Below are positions 1-7,251 of a stretch of 16,778 bases of DNA, piece after piece (the stretch's first letter is position 1; every line of letters begins with the position of its first letter). Below the pieces are notes generated by a model. That model was not told the origin of the DNA. It made no database searches and saw nothing but the letters and a program-made list of their open reading frames with translations. Origin of the DNA: Pseudomonadota bacterium (lineage in GTDB: Bacteria > Pseudomonadota > Alphaproteobacteria > Rhizobiales > Hyphomicrobiaceae); contig JAEZRM010000071.1 of NCBI GenBank assembly GCA_023412805.1, forward strand, positions 1 through 16,778, written 5' to 3'. Both the position numbers and the translations under genes were made by a program.

Positions 1-16
1 GTGATGCCGCGCCGCC

Positions 17-105
17 CGCGCCTTTGGCGCGACGGGGCTTTCGCCCCGCACCCCAACCGGGAGGGACACCCTCCCGGACCCACCCGCTTTTATAACTAGC
101 CCCGC
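17..105 (+). repeat. Dispersed three-hairpin intergenic repeat, copy 1
   Basis: Three hairpins follow one another. A is CGCGCC (17-22), TTT, GGCGCG (26-31). B is CGGGGC (33-38), TTTC, GCCCCG (43-48). C is a perfect 9-bp stem (57-65 with 69-77) with loop ACA. A tail ACCCACCCGC then TTTTATAA then CTAGCCCCGC (96-105) ends the unit. The same order of parts recurs near 7149, 13240, 13416 (reverse) and 16740 (reverse). It lies beyond the 3' end of the hlyD-like gene, pointing towards it. A role in terminating or protecting transcripts is inferred from the hairpins followed by a T-rich stretch. Confidence 0.75.
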
Positions 106-217
106 ACGCCACCGGTCTGCATGGCCGCCGCGGGCATAGCACCACACAGGAAGGCGACAGTACCTCTTCCTGAGCGCGCGACCGCGCGCCGGCCGTTAGG
201 CCGTCCGTAGAAAAAAA
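106..217. other. Non-coding stretch between repeat copy 1 and hlyD
   Basis: No gene is supported here. It holds a GC hairpin GCGCGC/GCGCGC at 174-189, then GGCC-GTTA-GGCC at about 191-202, and a short A-tract at 211-217. On the minus strand the A-tract becomes a T-run directly after the hlyD stop but before the hairpins, so it is not a standard intrinsic terminator for that gene. The MFS gene that usually follows an emrA-type gene does not start here. Confidence 0.4.
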
Positions 218-1303
218 CTACCGCTCCGCACGTTTCTCCGGCACGCCCTTGACCTTGGCCGAAGCCGTCGCCCAGCCGAGGATCTGGCTGAGCTTGCGCT
301 CGCGCTCGGTATCGACGCTCACCGTCGCCGTCATACCGGCACGCAGCGGCAGGTCGGTACCGTTCGGCTCGATGCGCACGCGCACCGGGAGGCGCTGGAC
401 GACCTTGACCCAGTTGCCCGAAGCATTCTGCGGTGGCAGCAGCGCGAATTCCGCGCCGGTTGCCGGGCTGATGCTTTCAATGCGCGCCTTCCACGTCACA
501 TCCGGATAGATATCGAGGACGACCGTCGCCTTCTGGCCGGGGCGGACGTGCGTCAGCTCCGTTTCCTTGAAGTTGGCTTCCACCCACGGCTCGGCATCGC
601 TGACGATGGCGAAGAGCGGCGTCGCGGCGCGGATCTGCTCACCGGGAAGCAGCTTGGCATTGACGACGCGGCCCCCGACGGGCGCCAGAATGCGCGTGCG
701 CACGAGCTCGAGGCGGGCGCGATCGCGCTGGGCCAGCATCTCGCGGACGAGTGCGTGCTCTTCCGTCAGCTTCTCGGGATTGCCGCCGAGCTGCGTGAGG
801 ATACGTGTGATCTTCTGCTCGATGACCTGCACGCGGGCGCGCGCAACCGTGAGATTGCTCTCTGCCTCTTCGGCGCGGAAGGCAAAGCCGACACCCTTGT
901 CGCTCAACTGCTTCTGGCGCCCGTGCTGCGCCTCGAAGAAGGCGATCCGGCTCTTGGCCTCGGCGAGCTCCATCTGCGCTTCGGCATACTCCGCGCGGAA
1001 GCCCGCAACACGCGAGCGCGTCTGATCCAGCTCCGCCTCGGCTTTGGCGAGCGCAATGGCATAGGATTCCGGATCGACGGTCAGCAGGACGTCACCGGCC
1101 TTGACCTGCTGATGCTCACGCACCCGCACTTCGATGATGCGCCCGGGTACTTCCGAGGAAACCTGGACGATATCGGCCTTGACGTAGGCGTTCTCAGTCG
1201 AGACGTAGCGGCCGCTCCACAGCCACCACACGCCCGCACCGGCAACGAGAAGCAAGGGCACCACCACCAACAGAAGGGGCCTGGTCCAGCGCTTGCCTGT
1301 CAT
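218..1303 (-). CDS. HlyD/EmrA-type membrane fusion (periplasmic adaptor) protein
   Basis: The product (361 residues) is a periplasmic adaptor of a tripartite efflux pump; it would link an inner-membrane transporter, typically an EmrB-like MFS protein, to an outer-membrane channel. Residues 9-29 form one N-terminal membrane anchor. The first lipoyl half follows at about 40-80 (NAYVKADIVQVSSEVPGRI), then a long Ala/Glu-rich helical hairpin at about 80-200, the second lipoyl half (ILAPVGGRVVNAKLLPGEQI) at about 205-224, and a beta-barrel. FALLPPQNASGNWVKVVQRL (287-306 region) is typical of the EmrA branch. The start overlaps the marR stop by four bases (ATGA), so translation is probably coupled. 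No transporter gene lies in the 217 bases downstream, which is unusual. The substrate cannot be told from sequence. The last 25 or so residues after the barrel are basic and poorly conserved by eye. Confidence 0.9.
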   Translation of the reverse strand: MTGKRWTRPLLLVVVPLLLVAGAGVWWLWSGRYVSTENAYVKADIVQVSSEVPGRIIEVRVREHQQVKAGDVLLTVDPESYAIALAKAEAELDQTRSRVAGFRAEYAEAQMELAEAKSRIAFFEAQHGRQKQLSDKGVGFAFRAEEAESNLTVARARVQVIEQKITRILTQLGGNPEKLTEEHALVREMLAQRDRARLELVRTRILAPVGGRVVNAKLLPGEQIRAATPLFAIVSDAEPWVEANFKETELTHVRPGQKATVVLDIYPDVTWKARIESISPATGAEFALLPPQNASGNWVKVVQRLPVRVRIEPNGTDLPLRAGMTATVSVDTERERKLSQILGWATASAKVKGVPEKRAER

Positions 1304-1824
1304 GGTCTTACCGCTCGTGCTGAAGTCGCGACGTCGTCTTCGGCGTCCTCGATACCATCCAAATCTGAAAATTCACCACGCGGATCGGAGGCCGCGAGGG
1401 TCGTGAGCTGCGCTTTCACCTTGCTCATCAGGTCAACCAGCCGCGCCTGCTCGGCCATGGTCAACCCGGCCAGAGCATCGCGTACAGTTGCATCTGCGAG
1501 TGGAGTAATCGCGGCATGAATGCGTGCGCCCTGCTCCGTCAGGTAGATGCGATTGACGCGTCGGTCGCTCGGCTCTGCCCGCCGCTCGACCCAGCCCTTT
1601 TCCTCGAGACGATCGACGATGCGCCCTGCCGGCGCCTTCTCGATCTCCATCATCTCGGCGAGTTCGGACTGGCTTACCCCGGGGCGCCGGTTGATGCGAG
1701 TGAGTGCGAGCCACTGCGCGCGCGTCAGGCCCACCTCCCGCACCCGGCGCGCAAACACCGTCCGGAGCAGCCGGGCCGTATCGGCTGTCAGCCAGCCGAA
1801 TTTCAGATGGTCCCTATCGGACAC
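1300..1824 (-). CDS. MarR-family transcriptional regulator
   Basis: A 174-residue winged-helix regulator. The recognition region is SQSELAEMMEIEKAPAGRIV (51-70) and the wing carries the usual D-R-R (DRRVNRIYLT, 87-96). The start is taken as GTG at 1824 because it has GGGGAGG just upstream on the minus strand and gives MSDRDHLKFGW; the open frame continues upstream to 2463 but that extension runs antisense through the thiolase and has no support. Its stop overlaps the start of the hlyD-like gene, so it most likely represses its own transcript together with the efflux adaptor and is relieved by a small, often phenolic or lipophilic, ligand (family knowledge; ligand here unknown). An acidic tail of about 25 residues (EFSDLDGIEDAEDD) follows the dimerisation helices. 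Confidence 0.9.
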   Translation of the reverse strand: MSDRDHLKFGWLTADTARLLRTVFARRVREVGLTRAQWLALTRINRRPGVSQSELAEMMEIEKAPAGRIVDRLEEKGWVERRAEPSDRRVNRIYLTEQGARIHAAITPLADATVRDALAGLTMAEQARLVDLMSKVKAQLTTLAASDPRGEFSDLDGIEDAEDDVATSARAVRP

Positions 1825-1859
1825 TTGGCGCGCCTCCCCAGGCAAGATAGTAATTGCGG

Positions 1860-1887
1860 TTATTATCACCCGGGTCACGATCGTCAA
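1860..1887 (-). promoter_or_regulatory. Candidate marR-hlyD promoter with an imperfect palindrome in the spacer
   Basis: On the minus strand TTGACG (1882-1887) resembles a -35 box, and an AT-rich -10 follows (GATAAT at 1862-1867 or TAATAA at 1860-1865). Between them TCACCCGGGTCA (1866-1877) is a 10-of-12 palindrome, a natural place for a MarR dimer to bind. The GTG start lies about 36 bases further. The -10 choice is uncertain: the better hexamer leaves a short 14-base spacer, the other gives 16. Confidence 0.5.
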
Positions 1888-2040
1888 GTTAACGAAGCGG
1901 CATATGAGCAATGCAGGCGCCGCTGCGGGCAGCTGGCCGCGCATGGCTCCGCAACGTTCGTTTAAGGATCCCGGCCAAGCTGCCAAATCGGCGAGGGATG
2001 GTTTAAGCTCACGCCAATCGATAACCAAAGGAGACGCCCT

Positions 2041-3225
<1,185 letters not shown>

Positions 3226-3233
3226 GGCACCTG

Positions 3234-3878
3234 ATGGCCCTCACCACGCCGGGATATCTGCACCGCGGGCTCGACGAGCTCTTCCGCATGGCGCGCGAAG
3301 ATCCGCTGACGCCGCGGTGCACGCGCTTTTTCTTCGTGCGCCACGGCGAGACCGACGGCAATTTCGCGCGCATTTTCCAGACAGCCGAACAACCGTTGAA
3401 TGCGCGCGGGATGGCTCAAGCGGAGGCTGCGTCCGAGGCCCTCAGAAGTGAGCGCATCGAACGCATTGTCGCGAGCACCATGCCGCGCGCCTGGGTGACG
3501 GCGGAAATCGTGGGGCGCCCGCACAAGGTAGCCCCCGATCCCGAGGATGGGCTGCGCGAGCGCTGGTTCGGCGATCTCGTCGGCAAGTCTTCGGCCGATC
3601 ACGACTGGCGCGAGGCGCCGCCGAACGGGGAAGCACTCGATTTCTTCGTCCGGCGTGCACGGCAGGGCATCGAGCGCGCCCTAAACCTCGCCGACGCCAA
3701 ACATTCGACGCTGGTCGCGCACGGCGGTATTCTGTATGTGCTCGCGCCGACGCTCGGCATCGATCTCGAAACGCACCATCTCGCCAATGCGACTCCGCTC
3801 CTGTTCGAGCGCACAGGAGGCAAATGGCGCGCAAGGCGCCTCGTCGATATCGGCGCGGATAGCGACAACGTCTCCTGA
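3234..3878 (+). CDS. Histidine phosphatase (phosphoglycerate mutase-like) family protein
   Basis: A 214-residue cytosolic protein of the histidine phosphatase superfamily. The phospho-accepting motif is FFFVRHGETDGN with Arg36-His37-Gly38; Arg85 (STMPRAWVTAE), Glu109 (LRERWFGDLVG, the usual acid position) and the second histidine His163 (LVAHGGIL) complete the active site. The first ATG after the thiolase stop is used, 8 bases on; a GAGG overlapping that stop is the only ribosome-binding sequence, so coupling to the thiolase is likely. About 30 residues precede the RHG motif, longer than in most family members. The substrate is unknown: the family includes mutases, sugar-phosphate phosphatases and adenosylcobalamin-related enzymes, and nothing nearby picks one. 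Confidence 0.88.
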   Translation: MALTTPGYLHRGLDELFRMAREDPLTPRCTRFFFVRHGETDGNFARIFQTAEQPLNARGMAQAEAASEALRSERIERIVASTMPRAWVTAEIVGRPHKVAPDPEDGLRERWFGDLVGKSSADHDWREAPPNGEALDFFVRRARQGIERALNLADAKHSTLVAHGGILYVLAPTLGIDLETHHLANATPLLFERTGGKWRARRLVDIGADSDNVS

Positions 3879-3904
3879 GCCGAGGACAATAAGGACAACA
3901 AACC

Positions 3905-4414
3905 ATGGACATCACCGGCGAGTACACGATCAACGCTCCGCGCGAAGTCGTCTGGCACGCACTGAACGACCCCGAGGTGCTCAAGCGGACCATTCCCGGC
4001 TGCAAGGAACTCGAGCAGCGCTCGCCGACGGATCTCGCCGCCAAAGTGTCCCTCAAGATCGGCCCCATATCGGCGACCTTCAACGGCAACGTGACGCTCG
4101 AAAATCTCGACCCGCCGTCGTCCTACGACATCGTCGGCCAGGGCCAGGGTGGTGCGGCCGGCTTCGCGAAGGGCCGCGCGCGCGTCGAGCTGACCGAGAT
4201 CGATGCCAACACGACCAAGCTCGCCTATACGGCCAAGGCGGAAGTCGGCGGTAAGCTCGCGACGCTGGGCGGCCGCCTCATACAGGCGACGTCGAACAAG
4301 CTTGCGGGAGAATTCTTCGGTGCCTTCGTCAAGGAGCTGAATGGCGAGGACGACGAGGCCACGGCCCCGGAGGAGAAGAAGAGCCGCTGGACGAAATGGC
4401 TGCGCCGCGGCTGA
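3905..4414 (+). CDS. CoxG-family SRPBCC protein (carbon monoxide dehydrogenase subunit G-like)
   Basis: A 169-residue protein with the START-like fold of the CoxG family: opening MDITGEYTINAPREVVWHAL, IPGCKELEQ, and GGAAGFAKGRARVEL in the central sheet. CoxG proteins bind hydrophobic ligands and in CO oxidisers help maturation, membrane attachment or quinone delivery to CO dehydrogenase; many copies exist outside cox clusters. Here no coxL, coxM or coxS is present, so the subunit name should not be taken as function. The tail after residue 145 is acidic then basic and aromatic (KKSRWTKWLRRG), suiting a peripheral membrane contact. AAGGA at 3891-3895 sets the start, 26 bases after the phosphatase. 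Confidence 0.85.
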   Translation: MDITGEYTINAPREVVWHALNDPEVLKRTIPGCKELEQRSPTDLAAKVSLKIGPISATFNGNVTLENLDPPSSYDIVGQGQGGAAGFAKGRARVELTEIDANTTKLAYTAKAEVGGKLATLGGRLIQATSNKLAGEFFGAFVKELNGEDDEATAPEEKKSRWTKWLRRG

Positions 4415-4474
4415 GCACTAACCTGCTCCAGGCCATCGCCGGCCGTGTGCGCCGAACGGCACTGGAGCCCTGCC

Positions 4475-5854
4475 ATGGACGCTGAAGCGCCCATCACCGA
4501 TGATGAAATCCGTGCACGCTTCGAGCCGCTGCTCGGCGCCCCCATGGCCGTGGCCGTCTCCGGTGGTGCCGATAGCATGGCGCTGATGCATATAGCCCAG
4601 CGCGCGCTTCAACTCGTCCCGCCTCAACTCTCTCCGCCCGGCCGGCCGCGCCTCATGGTGCTGACGGTCGATCACGGATTGCGTCCCGGTTCGGCAGAGG
4701 ATGCGGCTTGGGTTGCATCTCGAGCGGAAGCTGCCGGCCTTCCCTGCCGTATCCTGCACTGGGAAGGCGAAAAGCCCAAGCAAGGCATTCAAGCTGCGGC
4801 GCGCGCCGCGCGCTACCGTCTCATGCACGAGGCGCTGATCGAGGAAGCGCGACCCTACGACAAGCTGCAACGCCTGCTGCTCACGGCGCACCACCAGGAG
4901 GACCAAGCCGAGACCTTCCTCATGCGCCTCGCGCGAGGGAGCGGCATCGATGGTCTGAGCGCCATGCAAAGCAGGGCTCTGCTTCAGACGCCGCCCACAC
5001 CTGAAGGTGCATACGCCGCGCGGCTTGAACTCCGCAGGCCTCTGCTCGATCTGCCGAAGTCGCGCCTCGTGGCAACGCTGCGCGAGGCCGGCCTGACGTG
5101 GCGCGAGGATCCCAGCAACGACCGCCATGACTTCGAGCGCGTGCGCGTGCGCAAGGCCTTCGCCTCACTCTCCGATCTTGGTATTGACGGTGCGGCTATT
5201 GCGCGGAGCGCCGCGCGCCTCTCGCGTGCGCGTTCATCGGTCATGCACCAAACCATGAAAGCCATGCAGGCGCATGTGGATTGGAACAATGGCCGCTTCG
5301 GCGCGATCCCGGTCGGGACCTTCAACGATGTTCCCGAGGAGATCGCAGTACGGATTTTGAAGCAATTGATCGGAGCCTACGGCGGCGAAGCACCCGAACC
5401 GCGCCTGTCGGAGATCGAAGGGCTTGTCGATCGCATCCGCGCCACGACCGGCCGCGCTTGGCCCACGCGCGCCGCGACGCTTGGCGGGTGCCGTCAAGAC
5501 TGGCGGCCGGGCGGTGATCTGCGCGTGTGGCGGGAGGCCGGCCGTACTGCCTTACCGGTGATGCAAATCCCGCCCGGCACGAAGTCGGCGGTTTGGGATC
5601 GCCGGTTCGAAATCAGTGTGCCGGAAGATATGGGAGAGGCCTTGGAGGTGCGGGCGCTCGGCGCGGCAGGCTGGAGAGCGCTCAGGTCGGAACTGCCGAA
5701 CCTCGGCAAGCTCCGTCTGCCCCCAGGCGCAGCCGCCACGCTGCCTGCGTGCTGGCGCGCCAGCTCAATCATTGCGGTGCCGGGACTGCCGGCACCGAAT
5801 TCATCGCTGGTCCAGGCGACGTTCCTCCGCGGTCTCGATCGAACCGAGATCTGA
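4475..5854 (+). CDS. tilS: tRNA(Ile)-lysidine synthetase TilS
   Basis: TilS attaches lysine to C34 of the CAU-anticodon tRNA-Ile, so that it reads AUA and is charged with isoleucine; it is normally essential. The 459-residue product shows the N-type ATP pyrophosphatase loop SGGADSM (29-35), LTVDHGLRPGS (63-73), TAHHQEDQAETFLMRLARG (137-155) and the family signature DPSNDRHDFERVRVRK (about 212-227), followed by the less conserved C-terminal domains ending in a LPACWR...VPGLPAP stretch. ATG at 4475 is chosen over an in-frame GTG at 4445 because GGAG lies 7 bases ahead of it. The gene follows the CoxG-like gene by 60 bases. In many relatives tilS sits between tol-pal genes and ftsH; here neither is adjacent. 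Confidence 0.94.
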   Translation: MDAEAPITDDEIRARFEPLLGAPMAVAVSGGADSMALMHIAQRALQLVPPQLSPPGRPRLMVLTVDHGLRPGSAEDAAWVASRAEAAGLPCRILHWEGEKPKQGIQAAARAARYRLMHEALIEEARPYDKLQRLLLTAHHQEDQAETFLMRLARGSGIDGLSAMQSRALLQTPPTPEGAYAARLELRRPLLDLPKSRLVATLREAGLTWREDPSNDRHDFERVRVRKAFASLSDLGIDGAAIARSAARLSRARSSVMHQTMKAMQAHVDWNNGRFGAIPVGTFNDVPEEIAVRILKQLIGAYGGEAPEPRLSEIEGLVDRIRATTGRAWPTRAATLGGCRQDWRPGGDLRVWREAGRTALPVMQIPPGTKSAVWDRRFEISVPEDMGEALEVRALGAAGWRALRSELPNLGKLRLPPGAAATLPACWRASSIIAVPGLPAPNSSLVQATFLRGLDRTEI

Positions 5855-5883
5855 CCGCGGACGCGGGCCCTGCCGCCTCTTAG

Positions 5884-5931
5884 CTTCGTCTCGAAGTCGC
5901 CTCTTACTTCGTCTCGAAGTGCTTCTCGAAG
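5884..5931. repeat. Three consecutive short palindromes at a convergent gene end
   Basis: CTTCG-TCT-CGAAG occurs at 5884-5896 and again at 5907-5919 (extended to ACTTCG/CGAAGT), followed by CTTC-TC-GAAG at 5922-5931. The first copy lies just past the stop of the 68-codon gene and repeats its last codons (TTCGAGACGAAG on the minus strand); the other two are inside the coding end. tilS ends only 30 bases away on the other strand. No T-run follows, so a terminator role is uncertain. Confidence 0.55.
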
Positions 5932-6110
5932 GCCGTGGACGCAGCCTTGCCGTGCTCGACGCCGCTCATGCGCAGGCGCTCATACTCGCGCCAAGCCTCG
6001 AGGCCGGCGCTCACCGCCGACATATACTCCTTGAAGCGGGCGAAGAGGCTCGGCTTCTTGGTCTCGCCGGGCATGAAGCTCAGAGCGCTATCGTATGCCT
6101 TGGTGCTCAT
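5904..6110 (-). CDS. Small protein of unknown function (68 residues)
   Basis: A short, highly charged helical protein: an N-terminal 20 residues, then FARFKEYMSAVSAGLEAWREYERLRMSG (about 23-50) and AASTAFEKHFETK. No signal peptide, membrane helix or known catalytic motif is visible. It is smaller than but resembles in style the DUF1127 proteins of this window (basic FxxR start of a helix, WREYERLR); I do not assign it to that family with confidence. The start is ATG at 6110 (MSTKAY), 8 bases after AAAGGA; the ATG two codons earlier (6116) is only 2 bases from that site. It has a convincing sigma-70-type promoter and shares two upstream motifs with the DUF1127 gene at 9318-9566, which argues that it is real and co-regulated. 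Confidence 0.75.
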   Translation of the reverse strand: MSTKAYDSALSFMPGETKKPSLFARFKEYMSAVSAGLEAWREYERLRMSGVEHGKAASTAFEKHFETK

Positions 6111-6161
6111 GATCATAATCCTTTGCTCATCTCGGCGTCGCACCTGTTTGCCGGCGCGTAT

Positions 6162-6202
6162 GCTCTGGTATGCCATATACCGCTGATGGTGCGTCGCAAC
6201 AA
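6162..6202 (-). promoter_or_regulatory. Promoter of the 68-residue gene with the shared GCTCTGGYATRCCA motif
   Basis: On the minus strand TTGTTG (6197-6202), a 17-base spacer and TATATG (6174-6179) form a good promoter. The motif GCTCTGGTATGCCA (plus strand 6162-6175) covers the last bases of the -10 box and the expected transcription start. A near-identical motif, GCTCTGGCATACCA, stands at 9698-9711 upstream of the second DUF1127-type gene; the two differences fall at symmetric positions of the inner palindrome TGGYATRCCA. Confidence 0.6.
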
Positions 6203-6223
6203 GATTGTGCGCCGCGCAACCGT

Positions 6224-6239
6224 TATGCATTTTTGCATA
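6224..6239. promoter_or_regulatory. Palindrome TATGCA-TTTT-TGCATA, candidate operator
   Basis: A perfect 6-bp inverted repeat with a 4-base AT spacer in the 279-base divergent region between the 68-residue gene and the SDR gene. It lies about 22 bases upstream of the TTGTTG box. The core ATGCA-N4-TGCAT recurs exactly at 9720-9733 in the other divergent region. I see no clear promoter for the SDR gene in 6240-6389. Confidence 0.5.
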
Positions 6240-6389
6240 GCAAGTGAAATATGCCGTTCAAGAGCGCACGGGAGTCGCCTCAGGACGCGCCGCGCACCCT
6301 TGATCCAGCCGTGGCTTTCATGATCGGATGAGCGTCGCAAATGCTCCCACGCGGGCTCTCAACAAACTGAGCAGGAGAGGAACGCCGGT

Positions 6390-7145
6390 ATGGCAACGAA
6401 CAAGGTCGCAATCATCACCGGCGGCGGCACCGGCATCGGACGGGCCGCGGCGCTTCATCTCCAGGCCGATGGCTGGGATGTCGTCGTCACCGGCCGGCGC
6501 AAGGCCGAGCTCGAAGGTACGATCGCGCTCGCCAAAAAGGGCGGCGGCAAGATGCTGGCTGTCGCGGCCGACGTGACCAAGCAGGACGAGGTGAAAAAGC
6601 TCTTCGCCGAGACCGTGAAGACGTTCGGGCGTCTCGATTTCCTCTTCAACAATGCCGGACGCGGGCTTCCCGCCGGTCCCATGGAGGACATCAAGCTCGA
6701 AGACTGGCAGAGCATCGTGAACGTCAATCTGACCGCCAGCTTCCTCTGCGCGCAGGAAGCCATCCGCCAGTTCAAGGCGCAGTCGCCGCAGGGCGGCCGT
6801 ATCGTCAACAACGGCTCGATCTCCGCCCACACACCGCGCCCCATGTCGGTCGGCTACACCTCGACGAAGCACGCCATTACGGGCCTCACGAAGTGCATCG
6901 CGCTCGATGGCCGTCCCTTCAATATTGCCTGTGGGCAGCTCGACGTCGGCAATGCGGATACGGCCATGGGCGGGCGCATGAAGGCGGGCGTACCGCAAGC
7001 GCGCGGCGACATTCAGCCTGAGCCGGTTATGGATGTGGAGCATTGCGGCTCCGCCATTCGCTACATGGCCAGCCTGCCGCTCGACACCAACGTCTTCACG
7101 ATGACGATCAAGGCGACCGCCATGCCGTTCGAGGGACGCGGGTAG
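6390..7145 (+). CDS. SDR-family NAD(P)-dependent oxidoreductase
   Basis: A classical short-chain dehydrogenase of 251 residues, cytosolic. The Rossmann cofactor motif is TGGGTGIG (10-17), with Arg36-Arg37 after the second strand (VTGRRKAE) favouring NADP. NNAG is at 87-90, and the catalytic set is seen as Asn113 region (NVNLTASFL), Ser143/Ser145 (NNGSISAHTP), Tyr156 and Lys160 (YTSTK). The C-terminus (FTMTIKATAMPFEGRG) matches a large, mostly uncharacterised SDR branch. AGGAGAGG at 6373-6380 supports the ATG. It stands alone on the plus strand and converges with the GMC oxidoreductase across repeat copy 2. The substrate is unknown; an alcohol or ketone processed together with the GMC enzyme is possible but unproven. 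Confidence 0.9.
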   Translation: MATNKVAIITGGGTGIGRAAALHLQADGWDVVVTGRRKAELEGTIALAKKGGGKMLAVAADVTKQDEVKKLFAETVKTFGRLDFLFNNAGRGLPAGPMEDIKLEDWQSIVNVNLTASFLCAQEAIRQFKAQSPQGGRIVNNGSISAHTPRPMSVGYTSTKHAITGLTKCIALDGRPFNIACGQLDVGNADTAMGGRMKAGVPQARGDIQPEPVMDVEHCGSAIRYMASLPLDTNVFTMTIKATAMPFEGRG

Positions 7146-7148
7146 GTA

Positions 7149-7250
7149 CTCGCGCCTGTGGCGCGAGCGAGACTTGTCTCGCGCTCTACCGGGAGGGACA
7201 CCCCCGCGCGGGTGCAGGGCCTGCGGCCCTGCTCGCGCCACAGGCGCGAA
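7149..7250. repeat. Dispersed hairpin repeat, copy 2 (composite, between convergent genes)
   Basis: Hairpin A, CTCGCGCC-TGT-GGCGCGAG (7149-7167), opens the element, and the same sequence in inverted orientation (CTCGCGCCACAGGCGCGAA) closes it at 7232-7250. In between are GCGAGAC-TT-GTCTCGC (7167-7182), a degenerate hairpin C beginning CCGGGAGGGACACCC (7189 on), and GCAGGGCC-TGC-GGCCCTGC (7214-7232). It looks like two head parts (A and B) joined at one shared C. It fills nearly all of the 106 bases between the SDR and GMC stop codons, fitting a two-way transcription stop. Confidence 0.75.
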
Positions 7251-7251
7251 T

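Noticed and set aside
548..1519. 323-codon plus-strand open frame over the hlyD and marR genes
   Set aside because: It runs antisense to two genes with clear domains, has low-complexity His/Arg/Ala content and no motif. GC-rich codon use opens such frames by chance.
1960..2007. GTTTAAG repeated at 1960-1966 and 2001-2007 ahead of the thiolase
   Set aside because: Seven-base direct repeats 41 bases apart are expected by chance, and no promoter or palindrome goes with them.
3905..4414. Evidence for CO oxidation in this organism
   Set aside because: CoxG-family proteins are common outside cox clusters, and no CO dehydrogenase large, medium or small subunit gene is in the window.
5884..5931. 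Possible CRISPR or tandem repeat array
   Set aside because: Only three short palindromes with unequal spacing, partly inside a coding region; no uniform spacers and no cas gene.
6318..7241. 307-codon minus-strand open frame opposite the SDR gene
   Set aside because: The SDR frame shows every family motif; the opposite frame is Arg/His/Gly-rich without any domain and runs into repeat copy 2.
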